DNA from: Sphagnum compactum | Taxonomy: Eukaryota; Bryophyta; Sphagnopsida; Sphagnales | Direction of reading: 5' to 3' | Length of the DNA: 64,000 bases | NCBI GenBank assembly: GCA_965153455.1 | Contig: OZ234498.1 | Span: 16,244,001-16,308,000 of the forward strand | Shown: positions 23,867-34,745 of the stretch, piece after piece | How positions within the stretch are numbered: the first letter of the stretch is position 1 | Layout: every line of letters begins with the position of its first letter | Made by a program: the position numbers and the translations under genes | The notes under the pieces: model-generated | The model's database searches: none | Told to the model about the DNA's origin: nothing | The model's input: the letters and a program-made list of their open reading frames with translations, nothing else

Positions 23867-24421
23867 TGATTATGTGGATGAAATATTATACGTTTTTAGT
23901 TCCGTCCAATGAGCTCAGAGTTCTGGATGGGTGGTTATGAGGATGAGATATCATGTATTTGTAGTTCCGTCCAATTAGGAGGAATGATTTGTGGATGAAA
24001 TATTAAAGATTTTGTAGTTTTGTCCACTTAGAGTTTTGGATGGATTGATTATGTGGATGAAATATTTATGTATTCATAAGTTCCGTCTAATGATAAGTTT
24101 TGCATGGTGATTTATTTGGATGAAATATCATGTATTTGTAATTCCGTCCAATTAGGAGTTCTGGATGGATGATTATGCAGGTGAAAATATTACGTATTTA
24201 GAGTTCCATCTAATTAGGAGTTCTGGATGGATTGATGATGTGGATGAAATATTATGTATTTATATAATTCTATCCAATTAGAAGTTCTGGATGGATGATT
24301 ATGTGGATGAAAATATCATTATATTTGATTATGTGGATGAAAATATCACGTATTTGGGAGTTCCATCTAATTATGAGGATGTGGATGAAACATTATGGAT
24401 TTGTAATTCCGTCCAATTAGG
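23867..24421. repeat. Minisatellite with units of about 60 bp, eight to nine copies
   Basis: The word TTCCGTCCAAT or a variant recurs at about 23901, 23966, 24021, 24083, 24142, 24204, 24269, 24362 and 24409. It alternates with GTTCTGGATGGATGATTATG and GTGGATGAAATATTATG. It ends directly upstream of the GC-rich candidate gene leader. Confidence 0.85.
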
Positions 24422-24753
24422 CTTGGGTGCAACACAGCGCAAAGAGAGGACGAAGAGGCGAAGCGCAGATGGCTGCTTCTTCACAACTTTCATGCAAATG
24501 AGAAACTGAATCGGAAGTGCGCAATTGTGGGTCTACGGAATCGGACATGGTCGGCCAAGAACAGGGGCCATGGTAGCGACGATGATATACACCTGAGAGG
24601 AAGAAGCTTCTTTTGTTTTGTGACTGTTGTTGTGTTTTCGAATGGGACGGTTCCTTTCGTTTTGTGGCTTTTGCCGGTCATGATCGTCGACCACGCTTGA
24701 AGCGCAGCGAGCGGGAGGGAGGGAAGGAGGTTTGCACTTTGGACGCTGCAACC
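24422..24753 (+). promoter_or_regulatory. GC-rich leader of a candidate gene
   Basis: The sequence becomes G+C-rich right after the minisatellite and leads to an ATG in the favourable context ACCATGG at 24754. This looks like the promoter and 5' leader of a plant gene. No core promoter motif is certain. Confidence 0.3.
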
Positions 24754-25375
24754 ATGGCTTCCCGAGGTTCTAATGATGCATCAGAATCGGAAAACGTAAA
24801 CTGTTTTTCTCTCCCTTGACTCTCCCTTTCTTTCCGTGTGATCCTGCGACTACTTATATTTTTGTCATCATTTAAAATTTTTTTTTTTGTTATACTCATT
24901 TTGGTATGGTACTCTTTGTCCTCACATTCTCTGACTCCAGTTTCATCTTCTTCTGAACTCCAACAGCAAACTCTTCTAATAACCTAAAAATACTCTTCTA
25001 AGGTGGAATAACCAATAACAATTGGATTGCAGCGCATCACATTCAGTTTGTGTTTGTGTCTAGATGCCAAGCACGTCACCGCCGGAAACAACGGGATAGC
25101 TTAGCGCATCATGTGACAAAGTAGTCCAATTTGAGGGGAGAATCTTGAATAAAGTTGTGAATATTTCAAATTCAAAAAGGGGGGGGTTCCATTTCACACC
25201 CAAAGAAAAAGTTGGAGTTGTTTTTTTGCAACTTGGCCATTTTGATGACACAGCATTCCACATCATATATGACCTCACCATCCATAGGAAAGCCACTGTG
25301 GTCTTGCACATGATAACAGCTAACTCATCTGCTGCTAAGTGGATCAGAAAACCAAACCCCTGTGCCATTGAACAG
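24754..25375 (+). CDS. Candidate two-exon gene fragment, unknown function
   Basis: Exon 1 (24754-24795) encodes MASRGSNDASESEN and ends at a GTAAAC donor. Exon 2 can start at 25100 after GGATAG, in phase, and is open to a GTGCAG donor at 25375. It encodes 92 residues that include DKVVQFEGRILNKVV, RGGFHFTPKEKVGVVFL and NSSAAKWIRKPNPCAIEQ. I recognise no family. The segment is not low-complexity and reads like a folded domain. The acceptor has a poor pyrimidine tract and no third exon was found, so it may be a truncated gene, or a gene piece carried with the nearby Helitron. It lies inside the insertion that opens hAT remnant 1. Confidence 0.35.
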
Positions 25376-25868
25376 GTGCAGATAGGTCATGTTCTTGTGT
25401 TGTAGTAGCCTATTGGTCATTGGACTCTGGAGTCTGCTGCAGCCACAATGAGCAAATGTAGGTAAGTGGGTAGGTAGGTAGGGAGGTGAAGGTAGGTAGG
25501 TTATGCATAATATATCTGCATATAGGAGCATTGGTAGAACTTGGAACTTGAATAAAGCAGACCAAATTTCTATGATCTTTTCTGTTCAAGTACTAGCCCC
25601 TCAAACTCTAAGTTTTCCAATACTATAATGGTCTGCAATGCTCAATATCATTACTTTTTGTGCTGTTCTAACAACAATAAAACAGCCTAAGAAGTGGCTA
25701 CTACACAGCAAGCTTTCACCGACACACCAACCCAGTGAGTACAAAATACAAGCCTTAAGATAGGAAACTGAATCAGCTTTTTACTGTGCTGAACTAGATG
25801 CCTTCTGAATTGTAAACTTATGCAGCTTAGGCCAGAAAATGTATCAGGAGGAAGGTCAGGTGTATCCC
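25376..25868. other. No supported gene; short TAGG repeat
   Basis: It contains a TAGG-rich microsatellite at about 25458-25501 and otherwise no motif. A third exon of the candidate gene upstream could not be placed. Confidence 0.4.
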
Positions 25869-26055
25869 GGTAGCAACAGCGGGACTGCGACCGTGAGCAG
25901 CACGCAGAGACTCGTGCCCGGTTGACAGACCAGGAGCGGAAGTAGCAGCGCGACCGCAACCGCGAGTAGTAGGCAGAGGCCCGTGCCTGATTGACACACC
26001 AGCAGCGCCAGCAGCAGCGGGACCGCGACCACGAGCGGCACCGGCAGGCGCGGGG
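25869..26055 (+). repeat. 69-bp tandem repeat, 2.7 units, coding for 23-residue repeats
   Basis: Two units of 69 bp (GGTAGCAACAGCGGGACTGC.. and GGAAGTAGCAGCGCGACCGC..) precede a partial third (GCCAGCAGCAGCGGGACCGC..). In the Helitron frame they give Arg/Gln-rich repeats of the QQRDRDHERHRQAR type, a common N-terminal feature of plant Helitron proteins. The first two units contain stop codons in this frame, so the original N-terminus has decayed. Confidence 0.8.
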
Positions 26056-28771
26056 TCAGCGAGATTTGCACACAACAGCCTGCGTCCCCCTTTCAGAATT
26101 TGATGAGGCCAGTGTTCCGGTGCTTGACATAGGGGGTATGTGCCAGCATTGCCGAGCTATGATTTGGCTTAATGAGGCTTCCCGGGGACACGCAGACCTT
26201 TGCTGTGCTAAAGGCAGATCTTGCAGCTGTGAGGCCCTCTTCCCCATTCCTCCTCCTCAACCATTGCGGGACCTGCTCACTTTTGAGCCTGCCCTTGGTG
26301 CACGCCTCCCCCCTGCCACCGTATCTTTTCGCAAGCACATCCGGAAATACAATTCCTCCTTGCAGATGGCCTCCTTTGGCGTTAACATCCAGTCACCCGC
26401 AGATGGGGTCAGTATGATTGCCATATGGGGCGCTGTGCATCATTTGCTGGGGCCATTGGCACCTCTTCAAGGGAGCGCCCATCAGTTTGCCCAGCTGTAT
26501 ATCATAGACAATGCGGATGCTCAGGCTGCTGCCCGTTTTGCTGCTCTCGGTCAAGGCAACATAGACCTGGACCGTCACACTTTACAGGAGCTGCAGCAGA
26601 TGCTTTTGGGGAGCAATTTTTATGTTCAGCGCTTTGTGCAGGCCATGGATTTGCCCCCTGAAGACCTGGCTAACTATGAGATTGTCATATGTGTTGATGG
26701 CAGCGTTGACCGCCGCCGCTACAACGCCCCCACATCCAGCGAGGTGGCCGGCCTGATGCCTGGTGAGTGAATGGGGTGGCTGCATGGCTGCTTTTTGGTG
26801 CCCCATTTTGTGCTGTTTTTTATGGTGCTGGCCGTCCTAATTGTTACGTTCCTCGACAGCACGTTCCTTCCATCATCCAAGTAACTGTCCCGGCTGTGCT
26901 TAATTTGTCTTCCCTTTTGTGCCTGTTCACAGGCGATGGTGATAGCAATCCACGAGACATCAGGGTGCAGGCTAGGGGCGGGGGGTTATGGAGGATTAGT
27001 GATGCCCACTGTGCTTATGACCCTCTGCATTTTGTCCTATTCCACCCACACGGAGAGCCCGACTGGCACCCAAATATTACTGGCGCTACCCCTGCGGTTG
27101 TGGATGGGCTAAGCTCTAAGGACGAACAATAGCAACCTAATGCGGAGCCGGCAGTGGACCCCGGGCGTGGTGGAGGTAGGGGCAGGGGTAGGGGTAGGGG
27201 CCGAGGCAGAGGAGCTGCCGCAGGGCGCATCGCTCGCAAGGTTACTGCCAGGGAATACGCGGCTTACTTCATGCATGATCGCAACCCTCCCACCAACAGC
27301 ACGTTCACTTATGGCAAGAGGCTATATCAAGAGTGGGTGGTTGACCAGTACTCCAAGGTTGAGGGCCAGCGGCTGTGGTGGGTGCGCCTCAACCAGACCA
27401 CCTTGCGTGCTGACCAATATAAAGGAATGGTAGATGCCATGCAGCAAGACGGGGCTAACAACACCAACTTTGGGCGCATGGTGGTCCTTCCAGCCACTTT
27501 TGCTGGTAGCCCCCGCGACATGAACCAGCTCTACCAGGATTCCATGGCCTTGGTCAGAAAGTTTGGGAAACCTGACCTATTCATAACCATGACGTGCAAC
27601 CCAAATTGGCCAAAGATTCTGCATGAGCTGAGGCCTGGGGAGGAAGCCAGCGGCCGCCCTGACTTGACATCCAAGGTGTTCAACATGAAGCTCAATGCCC
27701 TCCTCAAAGACCTTTTGCATAATGGTGTTTTGGGCACTGCGGTGGCGGACATCCATGTGGTAGAATGGCAGAAGCGGGGCTTGCCGCACAGTCACATTTT
27801 GATCATTCTATGCAGCCAGGACAAGCCGCGTGACAGCAGCGATTATGACCCGATCGTGTGTGCCGAGCTTCCAGACAAATCCACCCACCCCGAGCTTTAC
27901 AACATTGTGACATCTCGCATGTTGCATGGGCCCTGTGGGGCCTTACATCCCTCATGTGCTTGCATGGTGAATGGGCCTTGCAGCAAGGGTTATCCCAAGA
28001 CTTTCCAGCCCCAAACTGAGGACTCCACCGGCAGCTACCCAACCTACCGGCGACGGGACGACGGCAGGACCTTCACCCACCCCACGTAAGTGCAGCTGTT
28101 AGAAATTTGGCAAGTGAGTTGCTGTCATGTGCACCTGACCATTGTGTCTGAGACCAAAGCAGCTTAAAACCAGATGCTTCCCCTTGAGTGACAACTTCCT
28201 GTTGCTGCCCCCTCCCCCTTGCAGCTCGGGCTTTGTCTTTGACAACCGTTGGGTCGTCCCGTACAACCCCTACCTGACCATGCGGTACCAGTGCCACATC
28301 AATGTTGAGGTTTGCAACTCCATCACGGCTGTGAAATACCTCTACAAGTATGTTTACAAGGGTCACGACCGTGCTTTGGCAGTGGTGCAGCCGGAAGCTG
28401 GAGCTCTGCCGGCTGTAGCGCCTCAGGCGGCTACAGGTGAGGCCGATGGGAACAATGTGCCTGCCGCCCGAGATGAAGTCCAAAATTACCTCGATGGGCG
28501 GTATGTCAGTGCCAGCAAAGCTTGCCATCGGCTTTTTGCCTTTGACTTGCACGGCATGCACCCCAATGTTTACCGCTTGGCTGTTCATCTGCCTAATGAG
28601 CAGACCACTTACTTTCTTGAGGGGACCACGGTTGGGGAAGCCATGATGCGCAACAACTCCACCACTTTGACTGGGTGGTGTGACTTCAACCGAAAGGCCA
28701 AATCTGAATACGCCAATAGAACTAGATTACAACTAAATAGACTAGTTATAATGGACATGATTTTCTCATAG
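25991..28771 (+). pseudogene. Helitron replication-initiator protein, three exons, one in-frame stop
   Basis: Exon 1 (25991-26762) has the CQHCRAMIW finger and YNSSLQMASFGVN. Intron 26763-26932 has a GTGAGT donor and a TTCACAG acceptor. Exon 2 (26933-28085) reads GGGLWRISDAHCAYDPLHFV, then an RG-rich linker, TREYAAYF-like and LFITMTCNPNWPKI segments, and the HUH box WQKRGLPHSHILI. Intron 28086-28224 has GTAAGT and TTGCAG. Exon 3 starts at 28225 with SGFVFDNRWVVPYNPYL, followed by AVKYLYKYVYKGHDRA (tyrosine motif region). The only stop inside exon 2 is TAG at 27130-27132, with the same frame open on both sides. Both introns keep phase. Helitrons move by rolling-circle replication; this copy lacks the helicase and cannot act alone. 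Confidence 0.85.
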
Positions 28772-29589
28772 TGTTTATTCTTTGCAAGATGTTATTATTA
28801 TAGATTTACTATCTATTATTGATGCTACCATGTTAATTCAACCACCAATAGTAACTTGAATAACCACTTTTTCGTTTTGCACATGTTTGTAAGTTGTTTT
28901 TTTTTCTATTACTTTGAAGGTCTACCACTTGGATTATGGATATGAAGGTTTGATTGCATAAAATCAAAAACTGCAGTTTTAACATGGGAATTTTAATTTC
29001 TCCCATAATTTTTTGATAATCTTGGATGCTTAGCTGGACCCTCCCCCATGGGCATAAACATGGTAAAGTATGCTATTCGGAGACACTTGCTATCTTTTTG
29101 GAAAGTATCCATAAAATATACTTTAATATATTGAATCCATGAATATTATTTAAGTCAATGATCAACAATGATAAGTTCTTTGACTTCATTGCATAATATT
29201 GAATAAAAAAAAGTTTTAATATGCATTTAAGTATTTTTTTTAAAAATGCAAATAGAGAAAGTACATGTCACAATTCCACAAAAGTTACAAGTACATGAAA
29301 GTACAACATTTATTAGGATTATTATATTTTCAAGTTGATGAAGACTTAGTGTGTATGGATATGATTTCAACTTTTCATTTCTAGTCATAATCTATCAAAG
29401 TTTTAATATAAAAATATCTTGGAAATTTGAAAAACCAACCAATTTAAAAAATATTTTTTATCCATTTTTCTTATATAAAAATTCCTCAAACATTATGTAC
29501 AAGTCATAATAAACTAAATGAAGTGCTCTATGATTTCATTATGCAATTTAAATAGGTTTTAAATATCTTTTTTAATGTTAGTGTTGAAA
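28772..29589. other. No supported gene
   Basis: AT-rich sequence downstream of the Helitron break, with no motif or repeat of note. Confidence 0.5.
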
Positions 29590-29700
29590 CACTACAACAA
29601 AAGGTGTCCTTGTACGCCAAGTGATTTCACTGGATTTTGAGTGAATTCACTGGTCTCGTGAACGAAGATTAGTGAACTTCACCCACATTTTGTAATAGTG
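29590..29700. mobile_element. 111-bp CACTA-type miniature element
   Basis: It starts CACTACAACAAAAGGTGT and ends CACCCACATTTTGTAATAGTG, which are inverted versions of each other. Flanking AAA on both sides fits the 3-bp target duplication of CACTA elements. The interior is itself palindromic, with GTGATTTCACTGG and GTGAATTCACTGG. Confidence 0.65.
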
Positions 29701-29984
29701 AAAAGAGATTGTTTTTGAAATTAATTTTTTTTAGGTCTACTTTTTTGGCTTACTTTACCATGCTTGGACCCCCACCTATTATTGGTTTCATGTGGGAATT
29801 TACAACATACATTCATAAACAGTGGATTCCAATGAATTGCCATGTTTTCATCTATTTTGGAGTTTGCCATACGAAAGTAATTAAGAAACTAATGATTTTC
29901 TGAATGGCAATTATTCCCTTAATGTTTTGTAATCACCTACCTTTTGAGTGGCTTTATTTGCAATTGTAATAGAATAGAATCATT

Positions 29985-30590
29985 GATTTAGGAATTAGCT
30001 TCAAGGTTTTTAGCATTTCATATCATGGAGGCTATGGGAATTTGTTATCCATAATATTGATTTCAAAGTGATGTAGAGGAGAATATCAATCATTATCTAG
30101 AGTTGATCAAGTTGCATTACTACACTACATGATGTTTGGAACATGTCAAACTTTTATATTCAAGTACATCCTTGGAAATGGCCAAGATTTGTCCATCCAT
30201 TTTATTCACAAGTGGTTTAGAAATTTAGTCTAGCATATTCAAGATTACCATGAAATCCAATGCTAATGTTGCAATGGAGGCTCCATTTCATGTTAATCCT
30301 TTGATGCGACTTTGGTGGACATTGGAAGTTTCCCGTATCTTAAGGCATTCATCCCCAAAATTTTCAAATTGGTAGAAATTGCAATGGTTCAAGTGTTAGG
30401 GTTAGCAGAAGATGAACGGACATTTTCCACCCTTTCTTTCATGAAATCCAAGTTGAGGATTCACCTCAATGAACGTTTACACACTATTGTTGGGATGTAT
30501 TCCCAAACTTTTTACACTTTGAACACCTTCGTAGGATATGATGCATGTTATGATGATTGGAGGAGCAAAAGCCTAGGTGAAGTTTGAATT
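29985..30590 (+). pseudogene. hAT transposase remnant 1, C-terminal dimerisation part
   Basis: It starts with ELASRFLAFHIMEAMGICYP, the segment expected directly after the 23.5-kb piece. It continues VEENINHYLELIKLHYY, then KSNANVAMEAPFHVNPLMRL, and in the frame 30312-30587 EIAMVQVLGLAEDERTFSTL, SFMKSKLRIHLNERL and FYTLNTF. The EDERTFS..KSKLR.RL block is the hAT C-terminal dimerisation signature. Stops and frame changes are present. Confidence 0.85.
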
Positions 30591-31400
30591 AGATTTTAAT
30601 GCAAATGGATTAAGGTCTTGTCTTGATGATGACAACTTTTGGCCAAAGTTGAGTGATTTTTTTACTAGAGAAGTTGCAACATTATGTCTAATTTAGAAGT
30701 TCAGGATGTTGCCATTCTGTTTAAATTTGAAGGTTTGTATCCTTAAGGTCTATCATTTAGTTTGTTCATTTGAATATGACTCTATTTGAATGTGTATGAG
30801 TCTATATTTGTTTGAATTTGTTTGAATTTGTCTCTATATTTGAACTTGAAGTCTATTTGAATCTTTGTCTAACTATGTTTTTGTTTGAATTTACTTGAAT
30901 TTATGTTTGGATAATTTTGTGAAAATTTTGAAGGTTTGTATGCTTGTATGAACTTGAAAGTTTGTCTATCTAAGTTTGTTTGAAATTTTTTCTTTGAGTC
31001 TTGGTCTAAGTTTTAGTTTTAGTCTTGAGGTTTCATATGTATTATTAATTGCCCAATGTTTGAGTTTGAACTTATGTGTCATATGTATGTCAATTGTGTG
31101 TGTACACTATATTTGAGTCTTTGTGTGTATTTGGATAATGTGTGTTTGGATAGATCTATGTAATAAATAGGCTTCATAGCCATATTTTAGATTATCATTT
31201 GTACATATTGCCAAACTTTGTTGGTGTAAATTTTCATATGTCACCAACTTGTAACGAAATTTTTTTATTACACATAACTAATTTTCTATTTATTGAAAAT
31301 TTTAAAGCTAGAAGTTCCACAATTCAGTATTTGCCAAATATGCACTACAATTGTATTTCTAAGAGCCACTTGCTCAAAATTTCAAAATCCTTGAAAGTTG
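30591..31400. other. No supported gene; TTTGAATTTG-rich low complexity
   Basis: Between about 30740 and 31140 the words TTTGAATTTG and GTCTATTTGAA recur irregularly. No coding region is visible. Confidence 0.5.
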
Positions 31401-31429
31401 ACCTACATCGTCTGCAATGACTTATGTTT

Positions 31430-32220
31430 CAAAATAAACATCCATTTGGAGAATCCAATGTTGCACCCTTTTGACCTTTATATTTTTTTCCTAGGAAAAT
31501 GTCATGTTTGGGTTTTGATGGCTTTTGCAAAGGCGATGCCCTTCAGAACCTTCTATGGTTTGAAGTTTTTTTTGTTTCAGTCAAAGTTTCAAACAAACTA
31601 TTATTTGTTTCACTTTGTTACAAAAGCATGGCTTGCAAATTTTTTATGATTTTAAACATGTTCTTCAAGATTGTTGGGTGTGCCATGGCTTGGAAATCAG
31701 CCCCTTCTTTGGTGAAATTTTTGGCCTTTTCAACCATTTATCTTTTAAAGCCCTTTAAATCCATTTGTTAATGTGCTAAGTATTCCTTTATAGAATAAAT
31801 AGCTTCCAAGGGCTTATGTTTGATTTTTTTATAAAGTTTTAAAAGCAAAACCACATCTTCACCCCCCACCTCGTCACTTGGCCCATTTGGTCCACTTTCA
31901 CTACATGAATCCAAAGGACTTGAATCAAACGATGAGGGCACAAGCTCGTCAACCTTGCTTTTGCCCTTGGCTTTTTGCAAAACCTTCTTTTCATTTAGAC
32001 TTAATTTGATGAGGGTACCTTATGTTCCCTTTCGTGAACCACCATCTTCCTTTTCATCCATAGTTAGGGGAATGACTTTCGCAATGAAGGGATTAGTCCA
32101 TCCTTGGTGGGTTGTTTTGTTGCTTTATGCACCTTTATTTCCACCATGGTATATCTTAATAAGACTTGGTCTTTTGCAACTAAGATAATGGACATCATCA
32201 ATGATGCAAAAACTTTGTTC
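31430..32220 (-). pseudogene. Possible retrotransposon gag remnant
   Basis: The minus-strand frame 31768-31980 is rich in Lys, Ser and Asp/Glu and is followed by broken frames on the same strand. It lies immediately inside the LTR-like repeat at 32250 and its primer-site-like sequence, where gag would begin. No zinc knuckle or other diagnostic motif is readable, so the call is mostly positional. Confidence 0.3.
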
Positions 32221-32234
32221 CTAACTCCTAACTA

Positions 32235-32249
32235 GATTTGTGCATACCA
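32235..32249 (-). other. Possible retrotransposon primer-binding site
   Basis: On the minus strand the sequence is TGGTATGCACAAATC. It begins with TGGTAT like the site complementary to plant initiator methionine tRNA (TGGTATCAGAGC) but diverges after six bases. It sits at the inner edge of the LTR-like repeat. Confidence 0.25.
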
Positions 32250-32740
32250 TGACACACAAGGTTAACAAAATTCTTCTTGAACTTAGTTCAGATTCAACTC
32301 ATTTATTAAGCCTAGACTTGCTTTCACACAAAGCCATTCCTGGGATGATTTGAAGTCATTTGGACTCCCTAGGGACAACACCAAGTTGTCCATATGACAA
32401 CATTTATGTTGCCTTGAAGGGAAATGTGACATGGTTAGGGACATGGCCTTTTGTAAAGGGCTAATGGCATGGCCTTTTGCATGAGTTCAACTCATGTGGG
32501 TCAAGCCTTGCGTTGGGACCATTGTGATATGGCACCTTAGTATTGTGGGTGGCTCAACCAATTTGGTGGATTCCTAATTTGCCTTGTGGTGCAAACTGAA
32601 GGGTTTTGAAATTGAAACTTGGGGCAACTTAAGTTTGCTCCAAGACAAAACATAATTGTTTTTGGGGCAACATAATGTTGTTTAAAGGCAACACTTGGCG
32701 TTGCCCTATATTTTGTTTCATGACAACCTAAGTGGTTAAT
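32250..32740 (-). repeat. LTR-like repeat, copy B with an internal inversion
   Basis: Its first 170 bases align with 10640-10800 in the same direction (TGACACACA, CACAAAGCCATTC, GGGACAACACCAAGT). A middle part (GTGGGTGGCTCAACCAATTT, near 32547) matches the reverse complement of 10950-11010. The repeat is therefore rearranged internally. It may be the 5' LTR of a mostly lost element. Confidence 0.4.
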
Positions 32741-34700
32741 GGGGTCCTAACCAAAGTGCTTTCATGATCACTTTTCTAACCACACTACGGTCTAGCCTCA
32801 TAATCATATACTAATGGATTATTTTGTAAGATGCTACTTAGCGTAGGGTTAATTAGATTAGGCCTACATATCTAATTACCTATGGGCTACTACCTACCTG
32901 AGGATTACCTACTTATCTAATGAAATCACAGTGTGTACAAGAAACACATTTTGTTTTAGTGCTACTGATCCTCCCATAGGTCACTTACATACCCACCCAA
33001 AACCTAATACCTACCTATCCACGGACTATTTAAAGACTACCTAAGAACTTCCTAAGTTATGGAATACCTAGGGGCTAAATATGGGGTTATTATAATGTAA
33101 ATAACTGGTTACATAACTTTGAAACTTAAAATTTTGACAAGTATATTTAACATCTTGTTGTTTATTTTAACAAATTTAATGGCATCAAAGATACCCTTAA
33201 AGATAAGACATGTAAGCACACTTAGAGGGTTAGCCGATTATCATAATAGGTGTACAATGAACTTAATAATATGGCCATAATATTGGAAAAAGACTATTAT
33301 CAATGGGAAAGCCTGATGTGACTATTTCCAATGTAACTAGCTCTACAAGGTGGCTACTGAAAATTTGCTTTTTTATGCCTAATTTCCTCCATAGAAATAG
33401 AAGCCACATATTACACGTTACAATTTGATGAAAACTGCCAAAAAGCTCTGCAGCAATAACTCTTTATATAAGGACTTGTGACACAATGTATTGTTTTTAA
33501 TTACATAAAGGTCTTACTTAAATTTTTAAAATAAAGTAGGGTACATTGTATATGATAATGATGCCTCCAATTGCAGAGGCGCATTTTGTTTTATATTATC
33601 ATTACATAATAGAGTTATCTGTAAAGCAAGAAAAACACAGCACCAGAACCCTGAGTTTGGTCATACACAGGGTGAGATTTTTAAAAAACCTGCAAAAAAG
33701 TACATGAGCGTTCTACGGGGGATGAATCTCAGAAAACCATGAATTTTGGTGGTAAACTGAGTTTCATCCTGTCTTTCCTTTTTCCTGAGCGCCTCCATTC
33801 ATTGCTGCTACATATATTTTACTGCTACTAAGTGTACAACTACTATAATTACTCGTGAACCTTAGTGCATTAAATGCTGAGTTTCAGCATTTCATACTGA
33901 GATTTAATAAAATGTCTTTACTTTTCGGATACGACTGACTGACAGAGGGCATAGTGGGTGAAAGGAGGCCCAAAGGCAGGGTGAAGACATGGTTATTTTT
34001 ATCGATAACTCTAATCTACCTATCTTCCGATTCAAATTTTAAACATGGTTTCAAGTCAGATAATGCATGGATGAGGACATTCCTGAAATTTGGGCCTACC
34101 TTGCTTTCCACCTTGTCACAGCCCTGCCACCCCCCCCAGGCCTTACCCCACATGTAAAGACTCAACTCATTTTTTAAGTGTAATGGACAACATCTTAAAT
34201 TCAGGATTACTAGTGTAGCCTGTGCTGTTGGCCCAAGTGTGAACATATTCTTTATTTTTCACTTTTTCAGAATTGAGAATTTCTGAATTCAAAAATGTGT
34301 TTGGATTTTTCTTTCCAAACTCAATTTTTGCAATTTGTTTGAATTTCCAGCAAAAAAATTCACTTAAAACTCAATATCTTTCACAGCTTAGCTCTAAAAA
34401 TTGAGAAATAAAATCTATTAAATCTGACTCGCTGAGGGCTTTCCACCAACACCAAGAATGCCCCCAAATTCCAATGCAGTTTTCAGTTTTGATTTCATTT
34501 AGTTTTCATTGAGAAAATGGTTCAATAATCGATAGCTTCCACACCATAGCTCCAAACAGTCTCAAACCAAGTCCATGAACTCATGGGAAGCTTTCTGAAG
34601 ATACCAAGAGTGTGACATGAAGTGCTATGGTTTGAGAGATCTCATTGTGACAAAACTAAACTACCTTGCTTCATAGATAGATTACCTCCTCTTTTCAACC
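32741..34700. other. No supported gene; CTAC-rich stretch
   Basis: Between about 32870 and 33050 CTACCTA words are common, as they are within 40480-41170. Otherwise there is only AT-rich sequence without motifs. Confidence 0.45.
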
Positions 34701-34701
34701 A

Positions 34702-34745
34702 GGCATCCAGTGGATGGTGCACTGGTCGGTGCTGGTTCGCTGTGG
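34702..34745 (+). repeat. Short dispersed repeat (also at 54832-54874)
   Basis: GGCATCCAGTGGATGGTGCA, then CTGG, GGTGCT and CTGTGG, recur almost unchanged at 54832 inside a phosphofructokinase intron. The element type is unknown. Confidence 0.6.

Larger units (their letters stand above)
25869..28771 (+). mobile_element. Helitron fragment, 3'-truncated, GC-rich
   Basis: The block encodes the N-terminal and replication-initiator parts of a plant Helitron RepHel protein and stops before the helicase. Its G+C is far above the surrounding DNA, which suggests a younger insertion than the other elements. The Helitron termini (5' TC, 3' hairpin with CTRR) were not identified. Homology ends near 28705, within the TTLTGWCDFNRK segment, where AT-rich sequence takes over abruptly. 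Confidence 0.85.

Noticed and set aside
25827-26075. GC-rich minus-strand frames opposite the Helitron start
   Set aside because: They are shadows of the 69-bp coding repeat on the other strand.
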